A stretch of DNA of 64,000 bases from Bacteroidota bacterium. Its GTDB lineage: Bacteria > Bacteroidota > Bacteroidia > Cytophagales > Cyclobacteriaceae. A program made the translations under genes and the position numbers. Of this stretch, positions 1 through 9,148 are shown in pieces. Where the stretch lies: contig JAEYWY010000031.1 of assembly GCA_023428695.1 (NCBI GenBank), positions 108,761-172,760 of the forward strand. Direction: 5' to 3'. Position 1 is the stretch's first letter; each line of letters starts with the position of its first letter. The notes under the pieces were generated by a model. The model made no database searches, was not told the DNA's origin, and saw only the letters and a program-made list of their open reading frames with translations.

Positions 1-667
1 GGATAACGGAGTCGCTGATTGTCTTTATCGATCGCTCGCCGCCGTGAAACTGACGCAGCGTGTCCTCCAAAGCCCCGTATGTTGTGTTATACCGATGATG
101 TTTTTTTGTCAACCTTAAAGTAACACTTGAAATGAAAAACCGGTCCTTGCCTTCGTGCTTAAAGTAGCTTTCCCGGTATCCAAACTTACATGCTGTATTT
201 GGGAATGTAATGACCTTACTGGTACTCAGTTCCACTGCTTCGACTTCAACGATCACATCCCTGACTTCAACTCCGTATGCCCCGATGTTCTGCATTGGTG
301 CTGCACCGACAGTCCCCGGAATGAGAGAAAGGTTCTCCACCCCACCAAAGTCCCGCTCCACGCAGTACATCACGAATGCGTGCCAGTTCTCACCAGACTG
401 AACTCTAAGCACGACACTTTCAGTGTCCTCGTCGATCACTTCGATACCCCGAAGTTCATTTCGGATCACCAGGCCGTCAAAATCTTTTGTGAAGAGTATG
501 TTACTTCCTCCGCCGAGAAAAATGCGTCGGTTCTGTCGAAAGATGTCTTCATCCAGCAATGACGTAACGTCGTCGACTGATTTTGCGCTGACGAAGTAGC
601 GGGCGTTGACGTCAATGTGGAAGGTGTTGAATGGTAAAAGGTTTACGTTCTCCTGCAGGGGTAACAT
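1..667 (-). CDS. murB: UDP-N-acetylenolpyruvoylglucosamine reductase (MurB), 3' end cut by the window
   Basis: MurB reduces UDP-GlcNAc-enolpyruvate to UDP-MurNAc with NADPH and FAD in the cytoplasm, the second step of peptidoglycan precursor synthesis. The first 222 residues are visible. They include the FAD/phosphate motif GGGSN near residue 47, the segment LSLIPGTVGAAPMQNIGAYG (about 112-131) and the YRES motif whose Tyr/Arg pair lies in the active site. The order and spacing follow the long, E. coli type I form. The catalytic serine and the last third lie beyond position 1. The start chosen is the ATG at 665-667, followed by LPLQENVNLLPFNTF, where family homology begins. It may be the last gene of the minus-strand run that starts at 6300, separated from it by 78 bases. 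Confidence 0.93.
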   Translation of the reverse strand, partial: MLPLQENVNLLPFNTFHIDVNARYFVSAKSVDDVTSLLDEDIFRQNRRIFLGGGSNILFTKDFDGLVIRNELRGIEVIDEDTESVVLRVQSGENWHAFVMYCVERDFGGVENLSLIPGTVGAAPMQNIGAYGVEVRDVIVEVEAVELSTSKVITFPNTACKFGYRESYFKHEGKDRFFISSVTLRLTKKHHRYNTTYGALEDTLRQFHGGERSIKTISDSVI

Positions 668-745
668 TGAATCACACAGTTTTTGCGAAGGTAAGCAATA
701 ACCGCATTGATCGGCGACTCACCTTGAAAAAGTCTGCTCAGCCTT

Positions 746-1942
746 TTACCTGACGGCTTCCGACAATTCCTCTTTCGAAATTTTGAAAAGACATATTCGC
801 GGAAAGCGTCCGGCGATGAAAGTAGTACCACAAATTGCAAGACCGCCGTCTTCGGTTGTAACTACGCGGCCGAGCATGTAGGGGTTGGAAAAACCAAGAT
901 ACATTGTCCCGGCAAGTTCATCCGTACTTCCGTCGTAGAAGTACAGTGCAATCTGGCGTGACTTGACATCTGTGCTGTACAATAAAAGGTTCCGGGATTC
1001 AATCGTGACGCGATCAATATGCACATTAGCATCCGGAACAAGTTCACGCATCTGGTACCCGCCAAAGTCGCTGATGGTTGCCGGACCACCTGGTAGGGAG
1101 GCACTCGGGACAAAGTAGTTGCTGCCAAAATTAAAATATGATGCAGCGAATGTGTTGCCGGACAGGGGAACGACAGCGCTGAAACCTCCGTTTTCGTGTT
1201 GTCCGTGGATGAAAGAATTCACATCATTGTCGTCAGCGAGCCCGGTGGTCACCAGTGAAAAGGTGTAGTCATAGAACCCGTTGAAAAAGTAACTTCCATT
1301 GGAAAACTTTCCGACGGCAAACGGGAACTGCTTGCCTGTACCGAGGAAATGTTTGATTACGATGTCTTCCATGGAATCATCGTCTGCAATCTTGAAGTTT
1401 CGGGAAAGCGTGACTGACCCGGTCGTCGACACGCGTGATACTACTGACGTTTTGTCTTCCGGATTGTAGCTTAACACAAGAAATCCGTCCGAACCGGCAT
1501 AGGTTGCAGCACCGGGAAAGGAGAGGGCGACTTCATGAAACACCGGCGACTGAACGTCATCGTCGGTTTCCACAAGTACGGCACGGTATGAATCATTCAT
1601 ACACATGAAGTAGTATTTTCCGTTGATGAATTCCAGACCTTTGAGCGCGCGTACGTACTGATTCTCAAGAAAACGGTCGTGCATTATCCGACCTGACTCA
1701 TCAACCTTCAAAAGGTAGACGCCTCTGATCAATTCATCGGTCTGCTTTTCAAAATTCGCAACAATGAGGTAACCTTTATCCTCGGTTTGCCTGATATCAA
1801 TTGGAGTGAACGATTCGGTAAAACCACTGAAGTCGTAAATGCGGACAAATTTTTCCTTCTCAAACTGCTCGGAGGCTTCTTCTCCGCACGCGAACAGGAA
1901 AATTCCGAAAAGTATCAGGAGATATGAGCGAAGTGTCTTCAT
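746..1942 (-). CDS. Probable lipoprotein with propeller-like repeats
   Basis: This 398-residue protein has a lipoprotein signal (MKTLRSYLLILFGIFLFACG), with Cys19 as the likely lipidation site. The mature part contains phrases typical of repeat-built beta-propellers of Bacteroidota secreted proteins: DIRQTEDKGYLIVANF near the N-terminus and TTEDGGLAICGTTF near the C-terminus, with several aromatic-glycine strands between them. No catalytic motif was seen and the function is unknown. It starts 6 bases after the stop of the outer membrane barrel gene and is probably cotranscribed with the DUF1800/DUF1501 genes. Its location and operon suggest an outer-membrane-anchored accessory protein of that system, which is inference. 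Confidence 0.7.
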   Translation of the reverse strand: MKTLRSYLLILFGIFLFACGEEASEQFEKEKFVRIYDFSGFTESFTPIDIRQTEDKGYLIVANFEKQTDELIRGVYLLKVDESGRIMHDRFLENQYVRALKGLEFINGKYYFMCMNDSYRAVLVETDDDVQSPVFHEVALSFPGAATYAGSDGFLVLSYNPEDKTSVVSRVSTTGSVTLSRNFKIADDDSMEDIVIKHFLGTGKQFPFAVGKFSNGSYFFNGFYDYTFSLVTTGLADDNDVNSFIHGQHENGGFSAVVPLSGNTFAASYFNFGSNYFVPSASLPGGPATISDFGGYQMRELVPDANVHIDRVTIESRNLLLYSTDVKSRQIALYFYDGSTDELAGTMYLGFSNPYMLGRVVTTEDGGLAICGTTFIAGRFPRICLFKISKEELSEAVR

Positions 1943-1948
1943 TTTTTT

Positions 1949-2824
1949 TTACAGGTTATCGGACGACTTAAAACCAGATGAAAGGAAGCGGAGGGGGAAC
2001 AGCGTTCCGATGGAGATCGACAGGTTGTTGAGTCTAAGGTCATCCATCGCATCACCCATACCGGATATCCGGTCATTGTCGTAACGGTTCTCGGGGGAGT
2101 TCACAAGGCTCAATCCCATCCGATATTGAACTTCCAGATTGAGGCGAACATTTCCGAGCGTATAAAATGTTCCGATCCCACCGAGTACTCCGTAATGATG
2201 CTTAGCGAAAAGATCGGTCGCGCCGACGACAACAGGCTCGCCTTCAAAATCGTTGGGGCCACCCGCAGACTGATCGCGGCCAGTTACGATGAGTTCCTTG
2301 CTTGCATTAAGCAGGATGCTCTGGTAAAACCCGGCGTGTACATACGGCGAAAACCGCCCCACGGGATACTCATACCGGAGAACAACGGGCAGGGTAAGGT
2401 ATTCCATGCGATGATTCTGACGGTAAGTAAGGTCAACCGTTAATGAGGACTGCTCAGGATCCGTCCACGTGAACTTGTTTTCGTAATGAAATGCGACCCG
2501 CTGGTATCCGGGCTGAACAGAAATACAAAAACCACGATAATAAAATGTCGCTTCCAGCGAGACCTGCGCGCCGGGGTCACTGAAGCTCTCATATTTTTTC
2601 CCGATATCCGACGCCACGTAGTTGGTAGGAGTAATTATCGAATAGGTTTTATCGACGTCGACCGAAGAAAGATTGCCACCACCTTTAATACCAATCCACC
2701 ACTGTTTGTGCAGAAATGTATTTTTTTTGTCTGATTGTCGATTGTAAGTCTGCTTCCGTTTAATCTGTGCATCGGCACAGAAGATCATCATCGAAAGCGG
2801 AATCAGTGCGAGAAGTTTTTTCAT
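1949..2824 (-). CDS. Outer membrane beta-barrel protein (PorT-like family)
   Basis: The 291-residue product has a Sec signal peptide ending ...MIFCADAQ (about 1-20). It is followed by alternating hydrophobic/aromatic strands with Gly/Tyr turns, such as WWIGIKGGGNLSSVD, SLEATFYYRGFCISVQPGYQ and YEYPVGRFSPYVHAGFY. This is the pattern of the small Bacteroidota outer membrane barrel domain (PF13568-like). The closing part (GVLGGIGTFYTLGNVRLNLE, VQYRMGLSLVN) also fits. It lies 6 bases from both neighbours, so it is very probably in one operon with the DUF1501 protein upstream and the lipoprotein downstream. The substrate or partner is unknown. A structural or T9SS-associated role is inference. Confidence 0.75.
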   Translation of the reverse strand: MKKLLALIPLSMMIFCADAQIKRKQTYNRQSDKKNTFLHKQWWIGIKGGGNLSSVDVDKTYSIITPTNYVASDIGKKYESFSDPGAQVSLEATFYYRGFCISVQPGYQRVAFHYENKFTWTDPEQSSLTVDLTYRQNHRMEYLTLPVVLRYEYPVGRFSPYVHAGFYQSILLNASKELIVTGRDQSAGGPNDFEGEPVVVGATDLFAKHHYGVLGGIGTFYTLGNVRLNLEVQYRMGLSLVNSPENRYDNDRISGMGDAMDDLRLNNLSISIGTLFPLRFLSSGFKSSDNL

Positions 2825-2830
2825 GAGGGA

Positions 2831-4546
2831 CTATTTTTTCAAACCGGTGACGACTAGTTTTTTCGACTGACGGAACGAGCCTGATCTCAGTTGACAAATG
2901 TACGCACCCGAAGGAACATCAGCCAGACCGACTTTGACGTGATGTTCGCCCGGCGGATAAACACCGTCGACCAAAACCTTAGATGTGCCGCCATCCGGAC
3001 GCAGCATTTCCACCAGCACACGGCCGGCGCTGTTCACCCGAAAATGAACGGTAGTTTCGTCATTCGCGGGATTAGGGTAGAAGTTCTCGAGCGCGAATCT
3101 GGAACTGACAAATCCTTCAGCACTGGTAATTGTCTGCTGCGCGACGGGGAGAGGTGTGAACGTTACACCGTCGGAAGTACCCTCTGCTGTCATCAGCCCT
3201 GGAAATATTTCGTTCAGGTTTTCGTCACTGACGCCCATCCAGTCTTTCATGATGTTCGCATAGACCAGACGGTAGTCGTATTGCATCTCGACGTTTCGCT
3301 CATTCAAATCCGGTACGGTTCCGACAACGCCGGGGTTTGCCCCTTTACCGAAGATCATTACGGGCGCCCCTGTTCCGTGGTCTGTTCCATAACTTCCATT
3401 GGAGGCAACGCGTCGTCCGAATTCTGACGTCGTTACTGTGAGAACGAGGTCTTCCAGACCCCGCGCGCGAAGATCATCCTGGAACGCCTTCATCGCCGAA
3501 GAGATGTGATACAGCAGCGCCGCATGTCCTCCCATTGTGGAGTCGTATTTTTCAACCTGTTCGGCATGGGTATCGAATCCGCCGATCTTCACGAGAAAAA
3601 TCTTTGTCTTGCAACCACCTGCGAGCATACGTGCAATCAGACGCAACTGAGGACTCAGTGGATTCCGGTAACTTCCTGATGGCGCGTTGAAGGGATAGGT
3701 TTCCGGATACGACACAGAACCTTCCTTGCCGGCGCTCCATACCTCGAACAGACGCTCTGCGTAATCCTTCGACTTGTCTTCCAGGCTGAGTATCCAGTCG
3801 AGCTCGTTATAATAAGGAGAATCACGCAGGAATTCCGGCGGTAGTCCGCGCGGATCAACTTCCTCGTCGATAAAGCCTTCAAGTTCCGCTACCAGTGCTG
3901 CAAACGCGGCAGGGTCATTCAGGGATATTGACATCGGGATGTTTCCTTCCTGGTGAAAGATCAGCGAAACATCGGATCCCATTTCGATCGCAAGCGGGTC
4001 CTTCATTTCATCGTTCGGAAAGTTTTCCGGGTACGCCTCCGGTGCAATCTCCTGTTTCAGGTAACGTCCGACCCATCCCGATGTATAATAATCTTCGGAC
4101 GAACCACCCATGAAGAGTATGTCGCGCCCGCGGAAGTGTGAGCCGTTATTGTTCTTGTAGGAAACCCCCTGTACAAAGTTGACTTTCCCCTGATCGTACA
4201 TTTGTTTCACTGCAGTCATATCGGGGTGAAGCCCGACCTGTGCGGGAGAGGGGAGTGTAGTATCCAGGGTGATCAATTTTCTGAGACTGTTCGTCGCCGG
4301 GATCGCGATGTTGGGACGCAGCGCATAGTACTGATCATAATTCTCAATTGGTATGAGTGTATTGAGGCCATCGTTACCTCCATGCATCTGGAGGATGATG
4401 AGTACACGATCGTTGTCGGCCGATGCACGCGCAAGTCGTGACAACTGGTTATCACCCATTACGCGCAGCGGGATACCACCCATTGTGATAGGCACGCTCA
4501 TTGCCAAAGGCAACTTCTTTAGAAAACTTCTTCTCGACTGTTTCAT
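2831..4546 (-). CDS. DUF1501 protein with Tat-like signal and T9SS sorting domain
   Basis: The 571-residue protein starts with MKQSRRSFLKKLPLAM, a twin-arginine motif (SRRSFLK) followed by a short hydrophobic stretch. The body is the DUF1501 fold, a sulfatase/phosphatase-like family of unknown activity. It shows VLIILQMHGGNDGLNTLIP near residue 50, GSHFRGRDILFMGG, IGGFDTHAEQ and TSEFGRRVASNGSYGTDHGT. The last 85 residues form a type A T9SS sorting domain: FYPNPANDETTVHF, a middle VLVEMLRPDG strand and a terminal SGAYICQLRSGS plus KKLVVTG. It is therefore expected to cross the inner membrane folded through Tat and then leave by T9SS. It is 2 bases from the DUF1800 gene, a pairing common in several phyla. 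Confidence 0.88.
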   Translation of the reverse strand: MKQSRRSFLKKLPLAMSVPITMGGIPLRVMGDNQLSRLARASADNDRVLIILQMHGGNDGLNTLIPIENYDQYYALRPNIAIPATNSLRKLITLDTTLPSPAQVGLHPDMTAVKQMYDQGKVNFVQGVSYKNNNGSHFRGRDILFMGGSSEDYYTSGWVGRYLKQEIAPEAYPENFPNDEMKDPLAIEMGSDVSLIFHQEGNIPMSISLNDPAAFAALVAELEGFIDEEVDPRGLPPEFLRDSPYYNELDWILSLEDKSKDYAERLFEVWSAGKEGSVSYPETYPFNAPSGSYRNPLSPQLRLIARMLAGGCKTKIFLVKIGGFDTHAEQVEKYDSTMGGHAALLYHISSAMKAFQDDLRARGLEDLVLTVTTSEFGRRVASNGSYGTDHGTGAPVMIFGKGANPGVVGTVPDLNERNVEMQYDYRLVYANIMKDWMGVSDENLNEIFPGLMTAEGTSDGVTFTPLPVAQQTITSAEGFVSSRFALENFYPNPANDETTVHFRVNSAGRVLVEMLRPDGGTSKVLVDGVYPPGEHHVKVGLADVPSGAYICQLRSGSFRQSKKLVVTGLKK

Positions 4547-4548
4547 CG

Positions 4549-6300
4549 TTATGAAAGTTGGTATTCGGGTGATTGCAACATTGCATTGAAAAGGAACTCA
4601 AGCTGTTCGCGCAAGTCGCCGGCTGCGCTGTTCCAGCGATCGGTCCAGTAGACTTCGTCGAACTCCTGAAGGAAGCGTTCCTTAAAATAGTTGAGTCTCC
4701 TTGCCGTAAGGCCGGAGGTGTCGTCGGCGAGATCGTCGAATGTAAGGTTGTCAGCGACGGGTAACAATACCTGAGCAACTGCCATAATCAATGCCCGGGC
4801 ATCGGCAGCCTGTGCTGCAAAATTGTTTGTGACATACTCCAGCGCGTCGATTGAAAACATGCCGGGGTTCTGTGAGTTGAACAGATTTCTGACGAAGTCG
4901 TAACGTCGCGCCAGCGTATTCGGTGTTATCCAGATGCGGTGATAAATCGGGAACTGATGGTATGCTTCGTATCCGGCGACGTCAAACGGTTCGTAAAAAT
5001 TCATCCCGAGATATTCTACTGTTGATACCATCTCTCTCGTTCTGGAATAGAAACCTTCCAGATCTGTTTGCATATCGGGAACCGTCACACCAAATGAACG
5101 CAGCGTCCCGACCACAAGGTCAAGCGGTGACTTGATGATGCCTCCAAAATTATCATCGACTACTTCGGCGTTGCCAGAATCATAAAAATGTTGACTGCGC
5201 AAAAGGTTTTCTATAACGGGCTGGATCTTGAAGCCGTTGCTCACAAGCGTATCAGCCATTTCTGTGATGATATTGTCGTCAATGTAGGCGACTGCGTTGC
5301 CGGGTTGATAGCGCTCATGCGGGGCGTAAACGAAGAAGCGGTAAATCTTCCAGCATATGTTTCGGGCAGTTTCTTCTTTTGAATAGATGAGGTCAATTAA
5401 CTGCCGGATTTCATCGAGGGCGCTTTCCTCCGTCGGATTATTGCCATTGACCAGTAACGGATCCGGTGTTATAGCCTGGTTACTAAATCGCTCACTAAAA
5501 ACTTTTACAGTGTTATCATGCGACGATGCATTTGTCGCCGAACCTTTAACGACCCCGCGGGGGAGGTTGGTGTCCGGATCTATCGTTGCAAAGTCGCGGT
5601 CAATGTCCCATCCGGAGAGCACCAACGCAGCCATTTGTACGTCGTGTTCGGTATATACATAATAGTCGCCGGCAGGAAGGCCCTCGGGAACTTTGCCTTC
5701 GAGTCCTCGGCCGATGGTGTAAAGTTCGAGCAACTCGCGCGCGTAGTTTTCGTTAACCCGTCCTTTGACGTTCAGGTTACCATCAAGCAAACGCAACATT
5801 GCGTTGTCTACACTGATCTTGACCGTGAGCTCTTTGATATTGAAGTTCTCAGGCTTGTCGCGGTCAAGCGCAAATTGACGAAACAGTTGATTCTGAAAGA
5901 AAAGTGCGCGACTGTCTGCGACCTTTGATTTGATCGTTGTGAAGTGCGTGTGCAGGAAGAAGATTAACTTCTCCTTTGCGCTGTATGCAAGTGACAGGTT
6001 CGCAGGAACCCCTGCACTCATCATCTGTCCGACGTGCCAGGCGAGGTAGTACTGCTCGAGGTCAAACCCTTCGCTGTTTGCGTCGGTTACACCCGTGTAC
6101 ATCCACTCGGTGCCCGTCTCGGGATCGATAGGTGGTTGCGGTTCTGGTAGTGGCTGATTAAAAAGCTGTGCGACAGCCTGCGCAGGAGTTAGTTGCGCGA
6201 ACTGGTCGATCTCAGCTTTTGTTGCTCCAAATGTCGCCCTACGGAGCAAATGTGCGGCACGTTTCAGCCCTAACGTGCCTGCAAATTCAGGTAGTGGCAT
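4549..6300 (-). CDS. DUF1800 family protein
   Basis: The 583-residue protein has the hallmark N-terminus of DUF1800, with AAHLLRRATFGATKAEI near residue 15, then EKLIFFLHTHF and NENYARELLELYTIGRG around 200. A conserved Trp-rich C-terminal half follows (ARNICWKIYRFFVYAP, FYEPFDVAGYEAYHQFP). The biochemical role of the family is unknown. No signal peptide is visible at the chosen ATG (MPLPEFAGTLGLKRAAH), while the partner DUF1501 protein has a Tat-like one. Co-export as a complex is possible but unproven. This is the first gene of the minus-strand run 6300-746. The 144-base divergent gap to HMG-CoA lyase must hold the promoters of both. Confidence 0.85.
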   Translation of the reverse strand: MPLPEFAGTLGLKRAAHLLRRATFGATKAEIDQFAQLTPAQAVAQLFNQPLPEPQPPIDPETGTEWMYTGVTDANSEGFDLEQYYLAWHVGQMMSAGVPANLSLAYSAKEKLIFFLHTHFTTIKSKVADSRALFFQNQLFRQFALDRDKPENFNIKELTVKISVDNAMLRLLDGNLNVKGRVNENYARELLELYTIGRGLEGKVPEGLPAGDYYVYTEHDVQMAALVLSGWDIDRDFATIDPDTNLPRGVVKGSATNASSHDNTVKVFSERFSNQAITPDPLLVNGNNPTEESALDEIRQLIDLIYSKEETARNICWKIYRFFVYAPHERYQPGNAVAYIDDNIITEMADTLVSNGFKIQPVIENLLRSQHFYDSGNAEVVDDNFGGIIKSPLDLVVGTLRSFGVTVPDMQTDLEGFYSRTREMVSTVEYLGMNFYEPFDVAGYEAYHQFPIYHRIWITPNTLARRYDFVRNLFNSQNPGMFSIDALEYVTNNFAAQAADARALIMAVAQVLLPVADNLTFDDLADDTSGLTARRLNYFKERFLQEFDEVYWTDRWNSAAGDLREQLEFLFNAMLQSPEYQLS

Positions 6301-6444
6301 AAAAGTGAGGTCTTAATCAAACAGCTATTATACGGAACGGAGCGATATTTCGGTCGTTATCGAGGATAAAGCGCTTATTACTTCGTCCGTTCGTTTCAAA
6401 TTTGCTATAATGCACGGTTACCTCGATTAAGTGTTTGTACAAGC

Positions 6445-7305
6445 ATGCGCTTTATGAAAATCATTGAATGCCCCCGGGATGCCATGCAGGGTATCGCGTC
6501 TTTTATCCCGACCCATGACAAGGTTCGCTACCTGAACAAGTTGCTTAAGGTTGGATTTGATACGCTGGACTTTGGCAGCTTCGTCTCTCCAAAAGCGATT
6601 CCGCAAATGAGTGACACCCGTGCTGTCCTCGATGGCCTCGAACTCAACGGAACACAAACATCATTGCTCGCCATCGTGGCCAACGTTCGCGGCGCTGACG
6701 AGGCTGTGGCGTATGACGCGATTACGTATCTCGGGTTCCCGCTTTCTATCTCGGAAACATTTCAGGTGCGGAATACGAACAAGACGATCGCCGATGCCCT
6801 TAACGAACTCGATAAAATCAGGAACATCTGCAGCCGCAAGGGGAAGAAGCTCGTGACGTACATCAGTATGGGATTTGGCAATCCGTATGGCGATCCGTAT
6901 GAGCCGGCTATGATTCCGCAATTCATTGAGATCCTCAAGGCCCTCGGTACAGATGTAATATCCCTGGCGGATACTGTCGGGAGTGCTTCGGCCGAGGATG
7001 TCTCGAAGATCATGAGCCTGGTAACGAAACAATATCCAACGCTCGAGTTTGGGCTTCATTTGCACTCGGCACCTGATGGCGCCATGGCGAAAATACGCGC
7101 CGCATACGAAGGGGGATGCCGGAGAATTGACGGTGCGCTTAAAGGATATGGTGGTTGCCCAATGGCGAAAGATGACCTCGTTGGTAATATCCCTACGGAA
7201 AAGGTTATCGAATTTCTCGAGACTCAAAACGCAAAACCCGCTCTAAACGAGATGGAACTCACCGAAGCGCTGCGAATTGCAAGTGAAATATTTCCAAAGC
7301 GGTGA
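6445..7305 (+). CDS. mvaB: Hydroxymethylglutaryl-CoA lyase
   Basis: The enzyme cleaves HMG-CoA to acetoacetate and acetyl-CoA, the last step of leucine catabolism, in the cytoplasm. The 286-residue TIM barrel begins with MKIIECPRDAMQG (the PRD metal-site motif, equivalent to GPRDGLQ) and carries FGSFVSPKAIPQM and FGLHLHSAPDGA (metal-binding HxH). Near residue 240 it has the GGCPMAKDDLVGN loop with the catalytic cysteine. The start at 6445 is followed three codons later by another ATG (6454), and either is possible. No strong ribosome binding site is seen. No other leucine-degradation gene lies nearby. Confidence 0.93.
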   Translation: MRFMKIIECPRDAMQGIASFIPTHDKVRYLNKLLKVGFDTLDFGSFVSPKAIPQMSDTRAVLDGLELNGTQTSLLAIVANVRGADEAVAYDAITYLGFPLSISETFQVRNTNKTIADALNELDKIRNICSRKGKKLVTYISMGFGNPYGDPYEPAMIPQFIEILKALGTDVISLADTVGSASAEDVSKIMSLVTKQYPTLEFGLHLHSAPDGAMAKIRAAYEGGCRRIDGALKGYGGCPMAKDDLVGNIPTEKVIEFLETQNAKPALNEMELTEALRIASEIFPKR

Positions 7306-7369
7306 AAATATTACTTTCGGCCGACTCAGCGCTGCTTTACGATTACCTTTACATAAAATTCCGGTCGCT

Positions 7370-7993
7370 ATGAAGAGGTATTGGATGAGCGTGTTGTTTA
7401 TTTCTGTGAGCATTTCAGGATTCGGTCAGGATGCGAAGAAGCTCACACAAGTCGGACGCGAGCTGTTTGAAAAACGTGAATTCATGGAAGCCTTGTTGAA
7501 TATCAACAAGGCACTTGAGCTTGATCCCAACTACGCACCTGCCTACTATCTAAGGGGAAACATCAAGGATAATTTTGATGATCGTCACGGTGCCATGAAG
7601 GATTACAACTCGGCCATCGAAAAGAATTCGAAGTTCACCGATGCTTATTTTGCGCGTGGAAATGTGAAGATGAAACTTCAGGATTATTACGGTGCTATTG
7701 CAGACTTTACTTCGGCAATTACGCTGAATGAAAATCACATTGACGCGTATTACAACCGGGGTAAGGCAAAGCAGTTTCTTCAGGCTTACGAAGACGCTAT
7801 CAACGACTGCACAAAAATAATCCAGATCAATCCCCGGAATTATGACGCATATTTTCTGCGGGGAATTCTGCGACTGGATTTCGGCGATCTCAACAACGGA
7901 TGCCTCGACCTTAGCAAGGCCGGGGAGTTGGGTGACCTCAAGGCATACGAAGTCATTCGCGAAAAGTGCAACCAAAAGGTCACTCAGGAATAA
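7370..7993 (+). CDS. Secreted tetratricopeptide-repeat protein
   Basis: From the ATG at 7370 the product is 207 residues: a signal peptide (MKRYWMSVLFISVSISGFGQ) and then about five TPR units. The repeats are clear in ALNINKALELDPNYAPAYYL, MKDYNSAIEKNSKFTDAYFA, IADFTSAITLNENHIDAYYN and INDCTKIIQINPRNYDAYFL, each with the Ala/Gly-Tyr spacing of the family. The frame is open upstream to 7277, overlapping mvaB, but that extension carries no signal and is less likely. It is probably periplasmic and serves protein-protein contacts. The partner is not evident. The 3' end is 1 base from the end of the convergent dprA. Confidence 0.82.
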   Translation: MKRYWMSVLFISVSISGFGQDAKKLTQVGRELFEKREFMEALLNINKALELDPNYAPAYYLRGNIKDNFDDRHGAMKDYNSAIEKNSKFTDAYFARGNVKMKLQDYYGAIADFTSAITLNENHIDAYYNRGKAKQFLQAYEDAINDCTKIIQINPRNYDAYFLRGILRLDFGDLNNGCLDLSKAGELGDLKAYEVIREKCNQKVTQE

Positions 7994-7994
7994 G

Positions 7995-9116
7995 TCACAG
8001 CGGTCTGGATAACTTAAATATTTTTCCTGGCAGTGACGTTACTATTCCTCTGAACTCAAGGTTCAGCAAGATTGCTGCAAGCTCTCCGACAGACAAACCA
8101 GTCTTCCAGCTCAGTTCATCAATCATCAATTGATTCTTGTTTTCGCTAAGCGTGATTATTACGGGCTTCTCCAACTCAGAGAATTCCGAAAGATCAAGGG
8201 CACCCTTTTTTACGGGATGCGGAACATCAATGCTCCAGTTCATGAGATACTCCATGTCGCGCACTGAAGTAATCAGAAATGCCTTATTCGTTTTGATGAG
8301 ATGATTACATCCTTCTGATGAGTGTTGACCAATGTTTCCCGGAAATGCAAAGACGTCCTTGTTGTAGCTGTTGGCTATGTCGGCTGTGATTAAAGCTCCA
8401 CCTTTCGAGGCTGCTTCTACGATCACGATGGCGTCACAAAGTCCGGCAACGATACGGTTACGCGCTGGGAAGTTATGAGCATCGGGCGGAGTGCCAAAAG
8501 GATGTTCAGTAACCAGTCCGCCATGCTCGTACATTTTGCGTACGGTCTCGCGATGTGCCGAGGGATAAATGACATCCATACCACTCCCCATGACACCGAT
8601 TGTTTCCAATCCGCAAGCCAATGCCTGTTTGTGCGCGTGAATGTCAATTCCATAGGCGAGTCCGCTTACGATACACGCCTGATGTGGGGCAAGACCTTCA
8701 ACGAGACTTTCGACGCAGTGCTTTCCGTATTCCGTTGCTTTCCTGGTGCCAACAATGGCAACGGTCTTCGGGTTTTCGAAATTCATTTTTCCCTTTCGAT
8801 AGATCAGGGTGGGGGCGTCATTGATTTGCTTAAGGCGGGAAGGGTAGTGACGATCAGTGAAAAAAATAAGTTCAACGTCAAGTGCCTCTGCTTTTCGGAA
8901 TTCAGATTCGGCTTGTCGGAAGGGCTCACCGCGTTTTATGACATCGGCGGTAACTCCGCCTACGCCGGGAATCTTCAGAAGCTTGCCTTTAGGGATTTTG
9001 AAAACGCGGTCGGCAGATCCACAATAACTGACCAACTGACGAATCAGATAGTCACCCAAACCGGGAATGAAGTGAAGGGCCAGCAAGGCCAGACGGTCCT
9101 GATGCATAGTACACAA
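7995..9116 (-). CDS. dprA: DNA-processing protein DprA
   Basis: DprA binds incoming single-stranded DNA and loads RecA during natural transformation. The 373-residue protein has an N-terminal helix-hairpin region (PGLGDYLIRQL, IPGVGGVTADVI). The Rossmann-like core carries AIVGTRKATEYGK (about 120-132), SGLAYGIDIHAHKQAL, GSGMDVIYPSAHRE, the basic NRIVAGL segment and SKGGALITADIA. A C-terminal winged-helix domain follows (LMIDELSWKTGLSVGELAAI). It reads MCTMHQDRL, so Met4 is an alternative start. It lies 32 bases after the MerR-type gene on the same strand, probably in one transcript with it and the CapA-like gene. Confidence 0.95.
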   Translation of the reverse strand: MCTMHQDRLALLALHFIPGLGDYLIRQLVSYCGSADRVFKIPKGKLLKIPGVGGVTADVIKRGEPFRQAESEFRKAEALDVELIFFTDRHYPSRLKQINDAPTLIYRKGKMNFENPKTVAIVGTRKATEYGKHCVESLVEGLAPHQACIVSGLAYGIDIHAHKQALACGLETIGVMGSGMDVIYPSAHRETVRKMYEHGGLVTEHPFGTPPDAHNFPARNRIVAGLCDAIVIVEAASKGGALITADIANSYNKDVFAFPGNIGQHSSEGCNHLIKTNKAFLITSVRDMEYLMNWSIDVPHPVKKGALDLSEFSELEKPVIITLSENKNQLMIDELSWKTGLSVGELAAILLNLEFRGIVTSLPGKIFKLSRPL

Positions 9117-9148
9117 CGGTTGAAAAAGAGTCGGCTACTGATGGGATG

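Noticed and set aside
155..562. Plus-strand 135-codon frame
   Set aside because: It lies entirely within murB on the other strand, and murB has clear family motifs.
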